This document shows, piece after piece, positions 16,890-24,489 of a stretch of 64,000 nt of DNA. The DNA is from Pseudodesulfovibrio tunisiensis (lineage in GTDB: Bacteria > Desulfobacterota > Desulfovibrionia > Desulfovibrionales > Desulfovibrionaceae). The DNA lies in contig NZ_CP094380.1 in the NCBI RefSeq assembly GCF_022809775.1, forward strand, positions 2,951,501-3,015,500, written 5' to 3'. Positions within the stretch are counted from its first letter, which is position 1, and the number at the start of each line of letters is the position of its first letter. A model generated the notes under the pieces. It was given only the letters and a program-made list of their open reading frames with translations. It was not told the origin of the DNA and searched no databases. The position numbers and the translations under genes are program-made.

Positions 16890-17696
16890 CTACCAGAGCA
16901 GGGAGGTGAGCACGTAGTCCGCGGCCAGAATGACCACGCAGGACTTGACCACCGCGGTTGTGGTTGACTGGCTTACGCCCTCGGGACCGGCATGGCCCCG
17001 TCTTTCGTGCGTGTAGTATCCCTCGAAGCAGCAGATGGTGCAGACCAGCATGGCGAAGATCAGGGACTTGATGAATCCGCCTTCGATGTCGGCCCAGTCC
17101 AGTGATTCCTGGACTCGGGACCAGTATACGCCAGCATTGGCGCCGAGCAGCTTCACGCCCGTGAGCCAGCCGCCCCAGAGCGCGATGAGATTGAAGAACG
17201 CGGTCAGAATCGGAAAGCTGATGATGCACGCGGCCATTTTCGGGGCCACGAGATACCGCTTGGGGTTGATGTCCATGATCTTGAGCGCGTCGACCTGTTC
17301 GGAGATGCGCATGACCCCGATTTCCGCAGTCATGGCCGAACCGGCCCGGCCCGTGAGCATGATGGCCGTGAGCACCGGCGCGAGTTCACGGACCATGGAC
17401 AGGGCCACACCCGTGCCCAGAAAGCCGTCTGCGCCAAAGGTGGACAGGGCGAAATAGAGCTGCATGCCCATGACCATGCCCGTGAACAGGCCGATGAGGG
17501 CAATGACCGTCACGGATTGCACGCCGATGAAGTAGATCTGGCGCACGATCTTGGGGATTTGGCCCAGTCCGGCGAATATGAGGCGCACAGCGTCCAGAAA
17601 GAACAGGAACATGGCCCCCAGATCATCGATCAGGGGACGCAGTGTTGTGCTCAGAAATTGCGCCGAGGCAAGAGCTTTTCGAGTGGTTGCAGCCAT
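16890..17696 (-). CDS. mlaE: MlaE, permease subunit of lipid transporter
   Basis: A 268-residue inner-membrane permease of the MlaE/YrbE family with about five to six membrane segments: IYFIGVQSVTVIALIGLFTG, VRELAPVLTAIMLTGRAGSA, then MAACIISFPILTAFFNLIAL and the final segments. The conserved EIGVMRISEQVDALKIMDIN loop contacts MlaF. It starts the mla operon. Start MAATTRKALAS (17696) was chosen over an ATG 16 codons upstream (MFFIRSNKA), but neither has a good ribosome site. Confidence 0.92.
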   Translation of the reverse strand: MAATTRKALASAQFLSTTLRPLIDDLGAMFLFFLDAVRLIFAGLGQIPKIVRQIYFIGVQSVTVIALIGLFTGMVMGMQLYFALSTFGADGFLGTGVALSMVRELAPVLTAIMLTGRAGSAMTAEIGVMRISEQVDALKIMDINPKRYLVAPKMAACIISFPILTAFFNLIALWGGWLTGVKLLGANAGVYWSRVQESLDWADIEGGFIKSLIFAMLVCTICCFEGYYTHERRGHAGPEGVSQSTTTAVVKSCVVILAADYVLTSLLW

Positions 17697-17771
17697 ATTT
17701 CTGGTCCGTTTTTCGTTCGCCTTGTTTGAACGAATGAAAAACAAGGGTATTCAATATATATTAAGGAGCAG

Positions 17772-17800
17772 TTTCTATCTGAAAACAGACGCTTGTGCAA
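17772..17800 (-). promoter_or_regulatory. Candidate promoter of mla operon
   Basis: On the minus strand TTGCAC (17800-17795), 17 bp, TAGAAA (17777-17772), about 75 bp before the mlaE start. Consensus match only. Confidence 0.35.
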
Positions 17801-17866
17801 CCCCTGTGCAGAGTTCGCAAGGCTATGTTTAGATACGTCGCCGTATCCAATCAAGCATTTTCTGCA

Positions 17867-18475
17867 TCAATCCGACTTTTTGCCGCTTTTCCCGTTCTTG
17901 CGTGTCCACCAGTCCCGACCCGGTTTCAGAAACCACCAGTCGCTCTGATCAGTCTCGGCAATGGCTTTGGCCAGTTCCTTTCCCCATTCCGTGCGCACGC
18001 GTTCCAGCGCGAGTTCAAGCCATTTGTCCGCATACTTGTTGCCCAGATCCGCCTCTTCCTTGAGATTGGCAATGAAGTCGAGCTGATCGGCATCCTGGGC
18101 CAGTCTGGCTTCCAGCGTCTCGGTGGTTTCCAGTTCCTCCCAGTAACCGAGCACGTCCTCTTCCAGCCCGGTGCCGAGCACGGCGTCTTCCAGAGCTTCG
18201 GTGCGTCTGGACGAATTGTAGATGCGGTTCACGTAGTTGAAATCCCCGGTTCTGGCCTCGTGCAGGTCGTGAAACAGGCACATGTAGGTGGTTCGTGCCA
18301 CGTCGGCCCCGGCCATCCTGGCCAGAATGTGGCCGATGACCGCGGTGCGGAAGGAATGTTCGGCCACGTTTTCCGAGCCCGAGCCCAGAAACTGGTAGCC
18401 GGTGCGCGGGGTCTTGCGGAGCATGCCGCACTCGAAGATGAAATCTGCCAGCCGGGTGTTCGTGTCTCTTTTCAT
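17867..18475 (-). CDS. HD-superfamily hydrolase, YfbR-like nucleotidase
   Basis: A 202-residue cytoplasmic HD-domain protein. NVAEHSFRTAVIGHILA and CLFHDLHEARTGDF give the HD metal site, and DADQLDFIANL supplies the distal aspartate. This resembles YfbR/HDDC2-type 5'-deoxynucleotidases, which release inorganic phosphate from deoxynucleoside monophosphates. Start MKRDTNTRLADF at 18475; 21 upstream codons are open but lack similarity. The C-terminus is basic (RKNGKSGKKSD). It may be transcribed with the tautomerase and argJ upstream. Confidence 0.82.
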   Translation of the reverse strand: MKRDTNTRLADFIFECGMLRKTPRTGYQFLGSGSENVAEHSFRTAVIGHILARMAGADVARTTYMCLFHDLHEARTGDFNYVNRIYNSSRRTEALEDAVLGTGLEEDVLGYWEELETTETLEARLAQDADQLDFIANLKEEADLGNKYADKWLELALERVRTEWGKELAKAIAETDQSDWWFLKPGRDWWTRKNGKSGKKSD

Positions 18476-18565
18476 TGCTGATACTGTCTTTGCCGGGCAA
18501 AACCCGACCAGCACCCTGCCGGGGCAGGGTGTTTTCATGGTTGTTTCGATGCGAGGCCGGACCGG

Positions 18566-18766
18566 TTACTTGTCCGGGAACTTCTCGGAGCACAGCTCGC
18601 CTGCCGTGCCCCAGTTCTCCTTGGGAATTTCCGTGATGATCACGTCGACCGCCTCGGGTACGCATCCCAGCATGCGGCAGGTTTCCCGCGTGAAGGTTTC
18701 CACGATTTCGCGACGCTTGTCCGTGGTCAGGTGTCCGGCCCAGGTTTCGAGTCTGATGTTCGGCAT
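18566..18766 (-). CDS. 4-oxalocrotonate tautomerase-like protein
   Basis: A 66-residue subunit of the tautomerase superfamily. It begins MPNIRLETWAG, so Pro2 is the likely catalytic base after Met removal, and the beta-alpha-beta layout continues with TDKRREIVETFTRETCRMLG and VDVIITEIPKENWG. Members act as oligomers on enol/keto substrates; the natural substrate here is unknown. AAGGAGCCTTCC precedes the ATG. It lies 15 bp after argJ and is probably co-transcribed with it. Confidence 0.88.
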   Translation of the reverse strand: MPNIRLETWAGHLTTDKRREIVETFTRETCRMLGCVPEAVDVIITEIPKENWGTAGELCSEKFPDK

Positions 18767-18781
18767 GGAAGGCTCCTTTGG

Positions 18782-19963
18782 TTACGAGCGGTAATCCGCG
18801 TTGATGCTTACGTAATCCCGGCTCAGGTCCGAGGCCAGCAGCATGGCGCTGCCCGGTCCCGTGCCCAGCCGGATGGAAATGACGATGTCTCGTTCGTTCA
18901 TGATCGGGGCGAGCAGGTCGTCCATGTTGCCGGGTTCCGGGGTGCCGTTGCGGAACACGAGCACGCCGCCGATCTTGAGGACCATGGCTTCGGCCCGGAA
19001 GTTTGCACCGGAGCGGCCAGCCGCGGCCACGATGCGGCCCCAGTTCGGATCGCAGCCGAACAGCGCGGTCTTGACCAGCGGGGAATTGCCCACGGCCCGG
19101 GCCACGAGTTCCGCGTCCTCGTCGGTCCGCGCTCCGGCCACCTCGATGAACGCCACCTTGGTGCCGCCCTCGGCATCCATGACGATCTTGTAGGCCAGTT
19201 CCTCCATGACTTCCAGCAGGTGCTTGCGCAGCAGCATGTAGTCGTCCTCGGATTCGATGGCCACGCCGGATGCGCCGTTGGCCAGTGCCAGCACGCAGTC
19301 GTTGGTGGAGGTGTCGCCGTCCACGGTCACGCGATTGAAGGAAAGATTGGCGCAGTCCCTGAGCATGATCTGCCACGCCTCGGCCGAGATGTTCGCGTCG
19401 CAGCAGATGAAGCCGAGCATGGTGGCCATGTTCGGGCTGATCATGCCCGCGCCCTTGCACAGGCCGAGCAGTCGGACTTCACCGCCATCGAGCTGGAAAC
19501 CCGCTTCCGCGATCTTGGGCATGGTGTCCGTGGTCATGATGGCCCGCGCCGCGTCCTCGGGAGTACCGGTCGGCAGGTTGCGGCCGAGTTCGGGCATGGC
19601 GTTTCGCCATTTGTCCATGTCGAAATGTGCGCCGATCACGCCCGTGGATGCAGGCAGAAGCGTGTCGGCCTCCAGATTCAGGGCCTGAGCCGCCATGGTC
19701 AGGCTTTCGCGGCAGTTTTCCATGCCCTGTTCTCCGGTGCAGGCGTTGGCCTGTCCGGAATTGGCCAGAAATCCGCGCATGGTGTCGGATTTGGCGAGCA
19801 GTGCCTTGCATTGCAGCACCGGAGCGGCCTGAAACTTGTTGGTGGTGAACACGCCTGCCGCGATTGCGGGCCTGTCGCTGACAATGGCGGCGAGATCGTA
19901 TCTGCCCTGATGCTTGAAACCGGCCTGTGCGGCCGAGAACCGGAATCCCTGGGGTATCTTCAT
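18782..19963 (-). CDS. argJ: Bifunctional glutamate N-acetyltransferase / amino-acid acetyltransferase
   Basis: A 393-residue ArgJ: transfers acetyl from N-acetylornithine to glutamate in the cyclic arginine pathway and may also use acetyl-CoA. The self-cleavage site is visible as SPNMATMLGFICCD, where cleavage before Thr gives the alpha and beta chains with that Thr as nucleophile. N-terminal GFRFSAAQAGFK and ANSGQANACTG, and C-terminal DPNWGRIVAAAGRSG and DLSRDYVSINADYRS are family signatures. Full length and intact. Whether it is mono- or bifunctional cannot be told from sequence alone. Confidence 0.96.
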   Translation of the reverse strand: MKIPQGFRFSAAQAGFKHQGRYDLAAIVSDRPAIAAGVFTTNKFQAAPVLQCKALLAKSDTMRGFLANSGQANACTGEQGMENCRESLTMAAQALNLEADTLLPASTGVIGAHFDMDKWRNAMPELGRNLPTGTPEDAARAIMTTDTMPKIAEAGFQLDGGEVRLLGLCKGAGMISPNMATMLGFICCDANISAEAWQIMLRDCANLSFNRVTVDGDTSTNDCVLALANGASGVAIESEDDYMLLRKHLLEVMEELAYKIVMDAEGGTKVAFIEVAGARTDEDAELVARAVGNSPLVKTALFGCDPNWGRIVAAAGRSGANFRAEAMVLKIGGVLVFRNGTPEPGNMDDLLAPIMNERDIVISIRLGTGPGSAMLLASDLSRDYVSINADYRS

Positions 19964-20031
19964 GATGGCTCCGTTGCAGTGTTGAGTCCGAGAGTGTCCA
20001 TGTACCGCAAACTCGTTGCGGTTTCAAAAGA

Positions 20032-20796
20032 TCATTGGCGTGTGCGTCCGGGGGGATCAATGCCGTACTGCCGACGGAGCAGACGAAGCCGGTCCGCGTG
20101 GCGCAGCAGGTAGTCGTTCAGTTCCCGGATGATTTCCGGGTGGCGTCGGGTGGAAAGGCGGAAGCCGACCACGGTGTAGGGGAGGTTGGGCGCAAAGTGC
20201 AGGGCGCGCGGATTCTTCAGGATGTGTTCGAGCTGGTAGCGGGCCACGGCGAGAGAGCCGAAACCGCCGTCCACCCGGCCTTCCCGGACCATGTTCATGA
20301 GATCGGAAAAATCGTCGCTCATGGACAGATGCACTTTGCCGTGCCGGATTTCGTTTTCGTATCTGGTGGCCGTGAATCCGCGCACCGTGCCAAGTCGCTT
20401 GAGCTGGTTCAGGTGCATGGTCTCGCGGGTCGGGAGCACGATGACTCCGTCCCGGGCCATGGCCAGCGGGTCGGAATAGTACACGGTATCGCCCCTTCGC
20501 AGGGTCTGCTGCCACTGGGCATTGTCCGGATACTTGAAGTCGAGGGTGTCGCCGTGCAGAAACTGGCGATAGAGGCGAAGCACGGGCAGGGGGATGTATT
20601 CGAACCGGTAGCCGCGTTCCCGGGCGAAATCGTCCAGCACGGCCCGGCTGAATCCCGTGTAGATGCCGTGATGCGTTGTATAATGAGGATAGTAGCGGAT
20701 GTCCTCCACGCCCACCGTGAACACGGTCATGGCATGGGCAGGCAGGGCGGTCAGCAGCATTGCTGCGGCAATCAGGAATCCGATGGATCGGGACAC
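20032..20796 (-). CDS. Periplasmic solute-binding protein, family 3-like
   Basis: A 254-residue exported protein. Signal peptide residues 1-22 (ending ALPAHA), then a bilobed SBP_bac_3-like fold: FTVGVEDIRYYPHYT, GFSRAVLDDFARERGYRFEY, TVYYSDPLAMARDGVIVLP and VREGRVDGGFGSLAVARYQL. No permease or ATPase lies beside it and there is no signalling domain, so it may be an orphan sensor or binding protein. The C-terminus is Arg-rich (RLRLLRRQYGIDPPGRTRQ). Ligand unknown. It is divergent from the DUF3124 gene. Confidence 0.8.
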   Translation of the reverse strand: MSRSIGFLIAAAMLLTALPAHAMTVFTVGVEDIRYYPHYTTHHGIYTGFSRAVLDDFARERGYRFEYIPLPVLRLYRQFLHGDTLDFKYPDNAQWQQTLRRGDTVYYSDPLAMARDGVIVLPTRETMHLNQLKRLGTVRGFTATRYENEIRHGKVHLSMSDDFSDLMNMVREGRVDGGFGSLAVARYQLEHILKNPRALHFAPNLPYTVVGFRLSTRRHPEIIRELNDYLLRHADRLRLLRRQYGIDPPGRTRQ

Positions 20797-20930
20797 GGTG
20801 TTTTCTCCGGGGTTTTCCGTATGGACGAATGCGTATCAGATGGGTGTGCGGCCCGCAAGCAGCCCTTGCTTTCTCGGGGCGTTGCGGGCATAGCTGTGCA
20901 TACGGAGCAAACCCAAACAGGGAGAGTCAT

Positions 20931-21407
20931 ATGCGTGGAAGGTTCGGAATTCTGGTCGCAGCAGTGGCATTGCTGGCCTTTCTGGCCGTCCCGGCCGGGG
21001 CGGGCAGGGTGCTCAGCAAATCCAAGGGGCAGAAGGTGTATGTGCCCGTGTATTCCCACGTCTATCAGGGCATAAAGGGCAAGCCCTACAATCTTTCGGC
21101 CCTGCTTAGTCTGCGCAATGTGGATGAAACCCGAAGCCTGATCGTGGTTTCGGTCAAGTATTACGGGGACCACGGTCAGCTCATCAAGGAATATCTGGAC
21201 AAGCCCGTGACCGTGCCGCCGCTGGGCACGACTGAAGTGCATGTGGCGGAACGGGATACCGAGGGCGGTTCCGGTGCGAATTTCGTGGTGCAGTGGAAGG
21301 CCGGAGAAAGCATTCCCACGCCGATAATACAGGCCGTGATGATCGGCACGGCCTCGACGCAGGGCATTTCCTTCGTGTGCGACGGGGTTGTGGTGGAGGA
21401 GGAATGA
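20931..21407 (+). CDS. DUF3124 family exported protein
   Basis: A 158-residue protein with a signal peptide (residues 1-24, ending AGAG). The mature part is mostly beta-strand: KVYVPVYSHVYQGIKGKPYN, LSALLSLRNVDETRSLIVVS, VKYYGDHGQLIKEYLDKPVT, FVVQWKAG. This matches the DUF3124 family, whose function is unknown. Start at 20931 has GGGAGAG seven bases before it. It is the first gene of the long plus-strand block and lies 102 bp before the sigma-54 activator; its place may hint at a periplasmic role in the same module, but this is inference. Confidence 0.78.
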   Translation: MRGRFGILVAAVALLAFLAVPAGAGRVLSKSKGQKVYVPVYSHVYQGIKGKPYNLSALLSLRNVDETRSLIVVSVKYYGDHGQLIKEYLDKPVTVPPLGTTEVHVAERDTEGGSGANFVVQWKAGESIPTPIIQAVMIGTASTQGISFVCDGVVVEEE

Positions 21408-21509
21408 TCCTCATGTCCGGTCCTGCTGTCGGGTTGCGCATTGAAGCCCGGCTCCGGGCGTGGTAGAACCCGCTCTGGTTGCCTTGGACCTTGTAACGGG
21501 TTGATCGCC

Positions 21510-22928
21510 ATGAAGAAAGTGGACTTCGCGCGGTTCGATGCGCTTCTGGCGCGACCGGACGTGCTTTCCGGAGTGTTCGACGAACTTCCCTTCGGGGTGG
21601 CCCTGCTCGACGAGCGGGGCGCCGTGGTGCGCGTGAACAGCGCCTATGAAACCCTGACCGGAGTGGACCGGACCCGGATCGCGGGGCTCGGCTGTCTGCA
21701 CGCCCTGCGCTGCGATTTCTGCGTCAAGGGATGTCCCGTGGCCGCCGGACTGGGCGAGTTCGATCCCGTGAGCGTGGATGCCAACATCATCAACCGCGAG
21801 CGGCGCAAGGTGGCGGTACGCGTGACCGTGGCTCCGCTCATGGACGAAAACGGCGTGCGCGTGGGCACGGTGGAGACCGTGACTTCCGCCAGTCAGGCCG
21901 CGCCGGACGAACCCGGGGGCGGCAGCTACGCCCTTGGCGGACTCGTGGGCAAGAGTCCGGGCATCCAGAAACTCTTCAACATGGTCCCCAGTGTTGCCCA
22001 GACCGATTCCTCGGTGCTCATCACCGGAGAGACCGGCACGGGCAAGGACATTCTGGCCGAGGAGATTCACAAGGCCTCGGACAGGGCCGGAGGTCCGTTC
22101 ATCAAGGTCAACTGCGGGGCCCTGCCCGACACGCTCATGGAGTCCGAGCTGTTCGGCCATGCCAAGGGCGCATTCACCGGCGCTGACCAGAACAAGCCGG
22201 GGCGATTCCGTCTGGCCCACGGCGGCACCCTGTTCCTGACCGAGATCGGGGATCTGCCCATCAACCTTCAGGTCAAGCTCCTCTCCTTTCTGGATGACAA
22301 GGTCATCTATCCTCTCGGTTCCACAAAGGGCTTTCATGCGGACGTGCGCGTGATCGTGGCCACGCACCGCGATCTGGAACAGATGGTGGCGCAGGGCCGG
22401 TTTCGTCAGGACCTGCTGTACCGGCTCAACGTGATCCGGTTTCATCTGCCGCCCCTGCGCGAACGCGGGGAGGATGTGTTTCTGCTCATGGATCATTTCC
22501 TGAAGATGTTTCAGGCCCGGTTTAACAAGCGCATCGAGGGATTCTCCGAGGCCGCCCTGGCCCTGCTGCATACCTATGCCTACCCCGGCAACGTGCGCGA
22601 ATTGCGGAACGTCATCGAGTATGCCGTGAACTTCTGCGACGGCAAGCGCGTTCGCATGCGCCACCTTCCCGCCTATCTTTCCCACGTTCCGACCCGGTCC
22701 GAGCACGAGGCCGAACCGCTGCTGCACGCGCATCCCGAGGCCATGCCCGCCATGCAGTCCGCTCCGGCCGTGGACCCGGGCGAGGCGCGCAACTGGGAGG
22801 ACGTGGAGCGGCGCATGATCATGAACGCCCTGATCAAGGCCGGAGGCAAGCGCATTCGCGCTGCGGAAATCCTCGGCTGGGGCCGCAGCACCTTGTGGCG
22901 CAAGATGAAACAGTACGGCATCAGGTAG
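21510..22928 (+). CDS. PAS-domain sigma-54-dependent transcriptional activator
   Basis: A 472-residue enhancer-binding protein. Residues about 20-130 form a PAS domain with a cysteine cluster, Cys62, Cys68, Cys71 and Cys75 ([17 protein letters not shown]), that could hold an Fe-S centre or act as a thiol switch. Residues about 155-390 are the AAA+ domain: Walker A GETGTGKD, the sigma-54 contact loop GAFTGA, Walker [12 protein letters not shown] and the arginine finger region. The C-terminus is a Fis-type helix-turn-helix ([20 protein letters not shown]). Start MKKVDFARF was chosen at 21510; 23 upstream codons are open. It lies just before a NifX-like gene and a perfect sigma-54 promoter, its probable target. 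Confidence 0.93.
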   Translation: MKKVDFARFDALLARPDVLSGVFDELPFGVALLDERGAVVRVNSAYETLTGVDRTRIAGLGCLHALRCDFCVKGCPVAAGLGEFDPVSVDANIINRERRKVAVRVTVAPLMDENGVRVGTVETVTSASQAAPDEPGGGSYALGGLVGKSPGIQKLFNMVPSVAQTDSSVLITGETGTGKDILAEEIHKASDRAGGPFIKVNCGALPDTLMESELFGHAKGAFTGADQNKPGRFRLAHGGTLFLTEIGDLPINLQVKLLSFLDDKVIYPLGSTKGFHADVRVIVATHRDLEQMVAQGRFRQDLLYRLNVIRFHLPPLRERGEDVFLLMDHFLKMFQARFNKRIEGFSEAALALLHTYAYPGNVRELRNVIEYAVNFCDGKRVRMRHLPAYLSHVPTRSEHEAEPLLHAHPEAMPAMQSAPAVDPGEARNWEDVERRMIMNALIKAGGKRIRAAEILGWGRSTLWRKMKQYGIR

Positions 22929-22935
22929 GACCACC

Positions 22936-23277
22936 ATGGAAAAGATACTGATTCCCCTTCTGGAAAACGATGTGGCCCCCAGATTCGATCTGGCCACGGA
23001 CGTGCTCGTGGTCACGGTCGTCCGCCTCGATTCCGGCGAGGTCGCCGAACGCGGGGAAAAGGTCGTGGTTCTGGATCAGGCCTCGCCCGAGGCCGTGTGC
23101 CGTCTGGTCATCACGGAGAGCGTGGGCGCGGTTCTGTGTGCGGGCATAGAAGAGGAATACTATGATTTCCTCAAATGGAAGGGCGTGACCGTGGTGGACG
23201 ACGTCTGCGGCAGCGTGGACGCCGTGCTGAATTCCTACCTCTCGGGCGAACTTTCACAAGGCGAAATTCTCTACTGA
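22936..23277 (+). CDS. NifX/NifB-like dinitrogenase iron-molybdenum cofactor-type protein
   Basis: A 113-residue protein of the dinitrogenase iron-molybdenum cofactor biosynthesis fold (NifX, NafY, NifB C-terminus). Typical features are IPLLENDVAPRFDLATDVLVV at the N-terminus, the central VCRLVITESVGAVLCAGIEEE and the FLKWKGVTVVDDVCGSVDAVL region. No nif genes are near, and in sulfate reducers such proteins often occur without nitrogenase, possibly binding Fe-S or Mo-S clusters. It starts seven bases after the sigma-54 activator stop, so the two are one transcript; it could be a metallocluster partner of the activator's cysteine PAS domain (inference). Confidence 0.82.
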   Translation: MEKILIPLLENDVAPRFDLATDVLVVTVVRLDSGEVAERGEKVVVLDQASPEAVCRLVITESVGAVLCAGIEEEYYDFLKWKGVTVVDDVCGSVDAVLNSYLSGELSQGEILY

Positions 23278-23309
23278 AATCCTCCCGGAATTTTGTTTCT
23301 TTCTGTTTC

Positions 23310-23348
23310 AAAATGAATCAATAACTGTTTCATGTATTGATTCATTTT
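23310..23348 (+). promoter_or_regulatory. Upstream activator site (palindrome) for sigma-54 activator
   Basis: A perfect 14-bp inverted repeat, AAAATGAATCAATA at 23310-23323 and its complement at 23335-23348, separated by 11 bp. Its TGnnnCAAAATGAATCA pattern is present in both orientations, overlapping the arms. It lies about 80-120 bp upstream of the -24 element, the usual position for enhancer binding. The activator encoded just upstream is the obvious candidate binder. Confidence 0.7.
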
Positions 23349-23429
23349 GTTTCATTTTGTTCGTTCGCGCAAAATGTCACAAGCGGGAAGATTTTTCTAT
23401 AAGCATAATATAATTCGTTCTTTTCAACA

Positions 23430-23444
23430 TGGCACAGTCATTGC
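23430..23444 (+). promoter_or_regulatory. Sigma-54 (-24/-12) promoter
   Basis: TGGCAC, five bases, TTGC: an exact match to the -24/-12 consensus with GG at 23431-23432 and GC at 23443-23444. Predicted transcript start near 23455, about 45 bp before the degenerate receiver gene. Confidence 0.88.
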
Positions 23445-23500
23445 CCTAGAACAGTGTCGGCTCGGGGAGAGCCGGTAAACTGAAAGGATCGATCTGGGTG

Positions 23501-23917
23501 ATGAAAGTACTGATTGTTGATGCTGATACGGATTTCGGAGATCATCTGGCCCGGCAATTGGCAAAGCGGGGTGTCGAGGTTTTCAGGGCCCGTCGTGAAG
23601 ACGAAGTCCGCGACACCGCCTGCCGGGAGAAGGTGCACGCCGTGCTGCTCGGGCTCTACGGCCGGGACCGCGCCCTTCTTTCCATTCTCCGTGCGGTCAA
23701 GGCCGCATGTCCCCAGTCCCAATTCATCCTCATCAATCACGCTGCGGACGTTCCCCTTTCCATTGAAGCCATGAAGCTCGGCGCTTTCGACGAAATCGCC
23801 GCGCCCGTGGACATGGAGGAACTGCTCGTGAAGCTTCATTCGGCCCGGTCCGCCGCAGAGCAAGGCGGCGGAGAGGCCGACGCCTGGTCCCAACCAAAGC
23901 AGGAAGGAGAGGTATGA
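23501..23917 (+). CDS. Degenerate receiver-domain protein
   Basis: A 138-residue single CheY-like domain. The start MKVLIVDADTDFGDHLARQL keeps acidic residues (Asp7, Asp9), but the phosphoacceptor position reads LLGLYG, with Gly51 where Asp is expected; the conserved Thr region reads FILINHA and the conserved Lys region reads IAAPVD. Four of the five receiver landmarks are therefore altered, so phosphorylation is not expected. It is the first gene after the sigma-54 promoter and overlaps the CBS gene by four bases (ATGA). It may work as a protein-binding module. A GTG one codon upstream (23498) is an alternative start. Confidence 0.85.
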   Translation: MKVLIVDADTDFGDHLARQLAKRGVEVFRARREDEVRDTACREKVHAVLLGLYGRDRALLSILRAVKAACPQSQFILINHAADVPLSIEAMKLGAFDEIAAPVDMEELLVKLHSARSAAEQGGGEADAWSQPKQEGEV

Positions 23918-24456
23918 AAGTCAAAGAGTTGATGATCCCGGTCGCCGAGTACGTCACGGTCGGCCAGGATGCGACGTTGTCCGACGTCTTCCGGACTCTT
24001 GAGGAAGACCATCAGGCCAAGCCCGACAAAAGCCATGCCCACAGGGACGTCCTCGTGCTGGACGCGCAGGGCGGCTTTCTCGGCAAGTTGACCATGACGG
24101 ACATTCTCCGTTCCCTGGAACCCAACTACAAGAAACTGATGAACGGAGACGCCGCTGACGCCACCCTCACCAGCGAATACGTGGCCGGTGTTTTTCGGGA
24201 TTTCGGTCTGTGGACCGATACGCTCCAGTCCCTGTGCGGGCAGGCCATGGACGTTCCGGCCGTGGAAGCCATGCACAGACCCGCGGAGTCGGAATTCATG
24301 GAAGAGGACGATGACCTCGAAATCGCGGTGCACAAGTACATCATGGGCGGGCACCAGCCACTGCTGGTCCGCCGGGATGGAAAGGTCACGGGCGTGATCC
24401 GCCTGAGCGACATCTTCGAGGAAGTCAGGTCCCGAATGACGACCTGCAAACAGTAA
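23914..24456 (+). CDS. CBS-domain pair protein
   Basis: A 180-residue protein with two CBS motifs: residues 1-75 (KVKELMIPVAEYVTVGQDAT, DVLVLDAQGGFLGKLTMTDI) and residues about 105-175 (HQPLLVRRDGKVTGVIRLSD). The two halves are separated by an acidic segment (ESEFMEEDDDLE). CBS pairs bind adenine nucleotides and often gate transporters; the next gene is an anion symporter, so it may regulate that. It overlaps the degenerate receiver gene in an ATGA stop-start, implying a fixed ratio of the two proteins. Confidence 0.9.
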   Translation: MKVKELMIPVAEYVTVGQDATLSDVFRTLEEDHQAKPDKSHAHRDVLVLDAQGGFLGKLTMTDILRSLEPNYKKLMNGDAADATLTSEYVAGVFRDFGLWTDTLQSLCGQAMDVPAVEAMHRPAESEFMEEDDDLEIAVHKYIMGGHQPLLVRRDGKVTGVIRLSDIFEEVRSRMTTCKQ

Positions 24457-24489
24457 CGTGGATTTTATCCAAGACCGGAGGACGGAATA

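Noticed and set aside
18512..18531. CACCCTGCC/GGCAGGGTG hairpin between the tautomerase and HD genes as a terminator
   Set aside because: On the coding (minus) strand no T-tract follows it; it may only be a structural hairpin.
22936..23277. Nitrogen-fixation cluster suggested by the NifX-like protein
   Set aside because: No nif structural or assembly genes nearby; such small proteins are common in anaerobes without nitrogenase.
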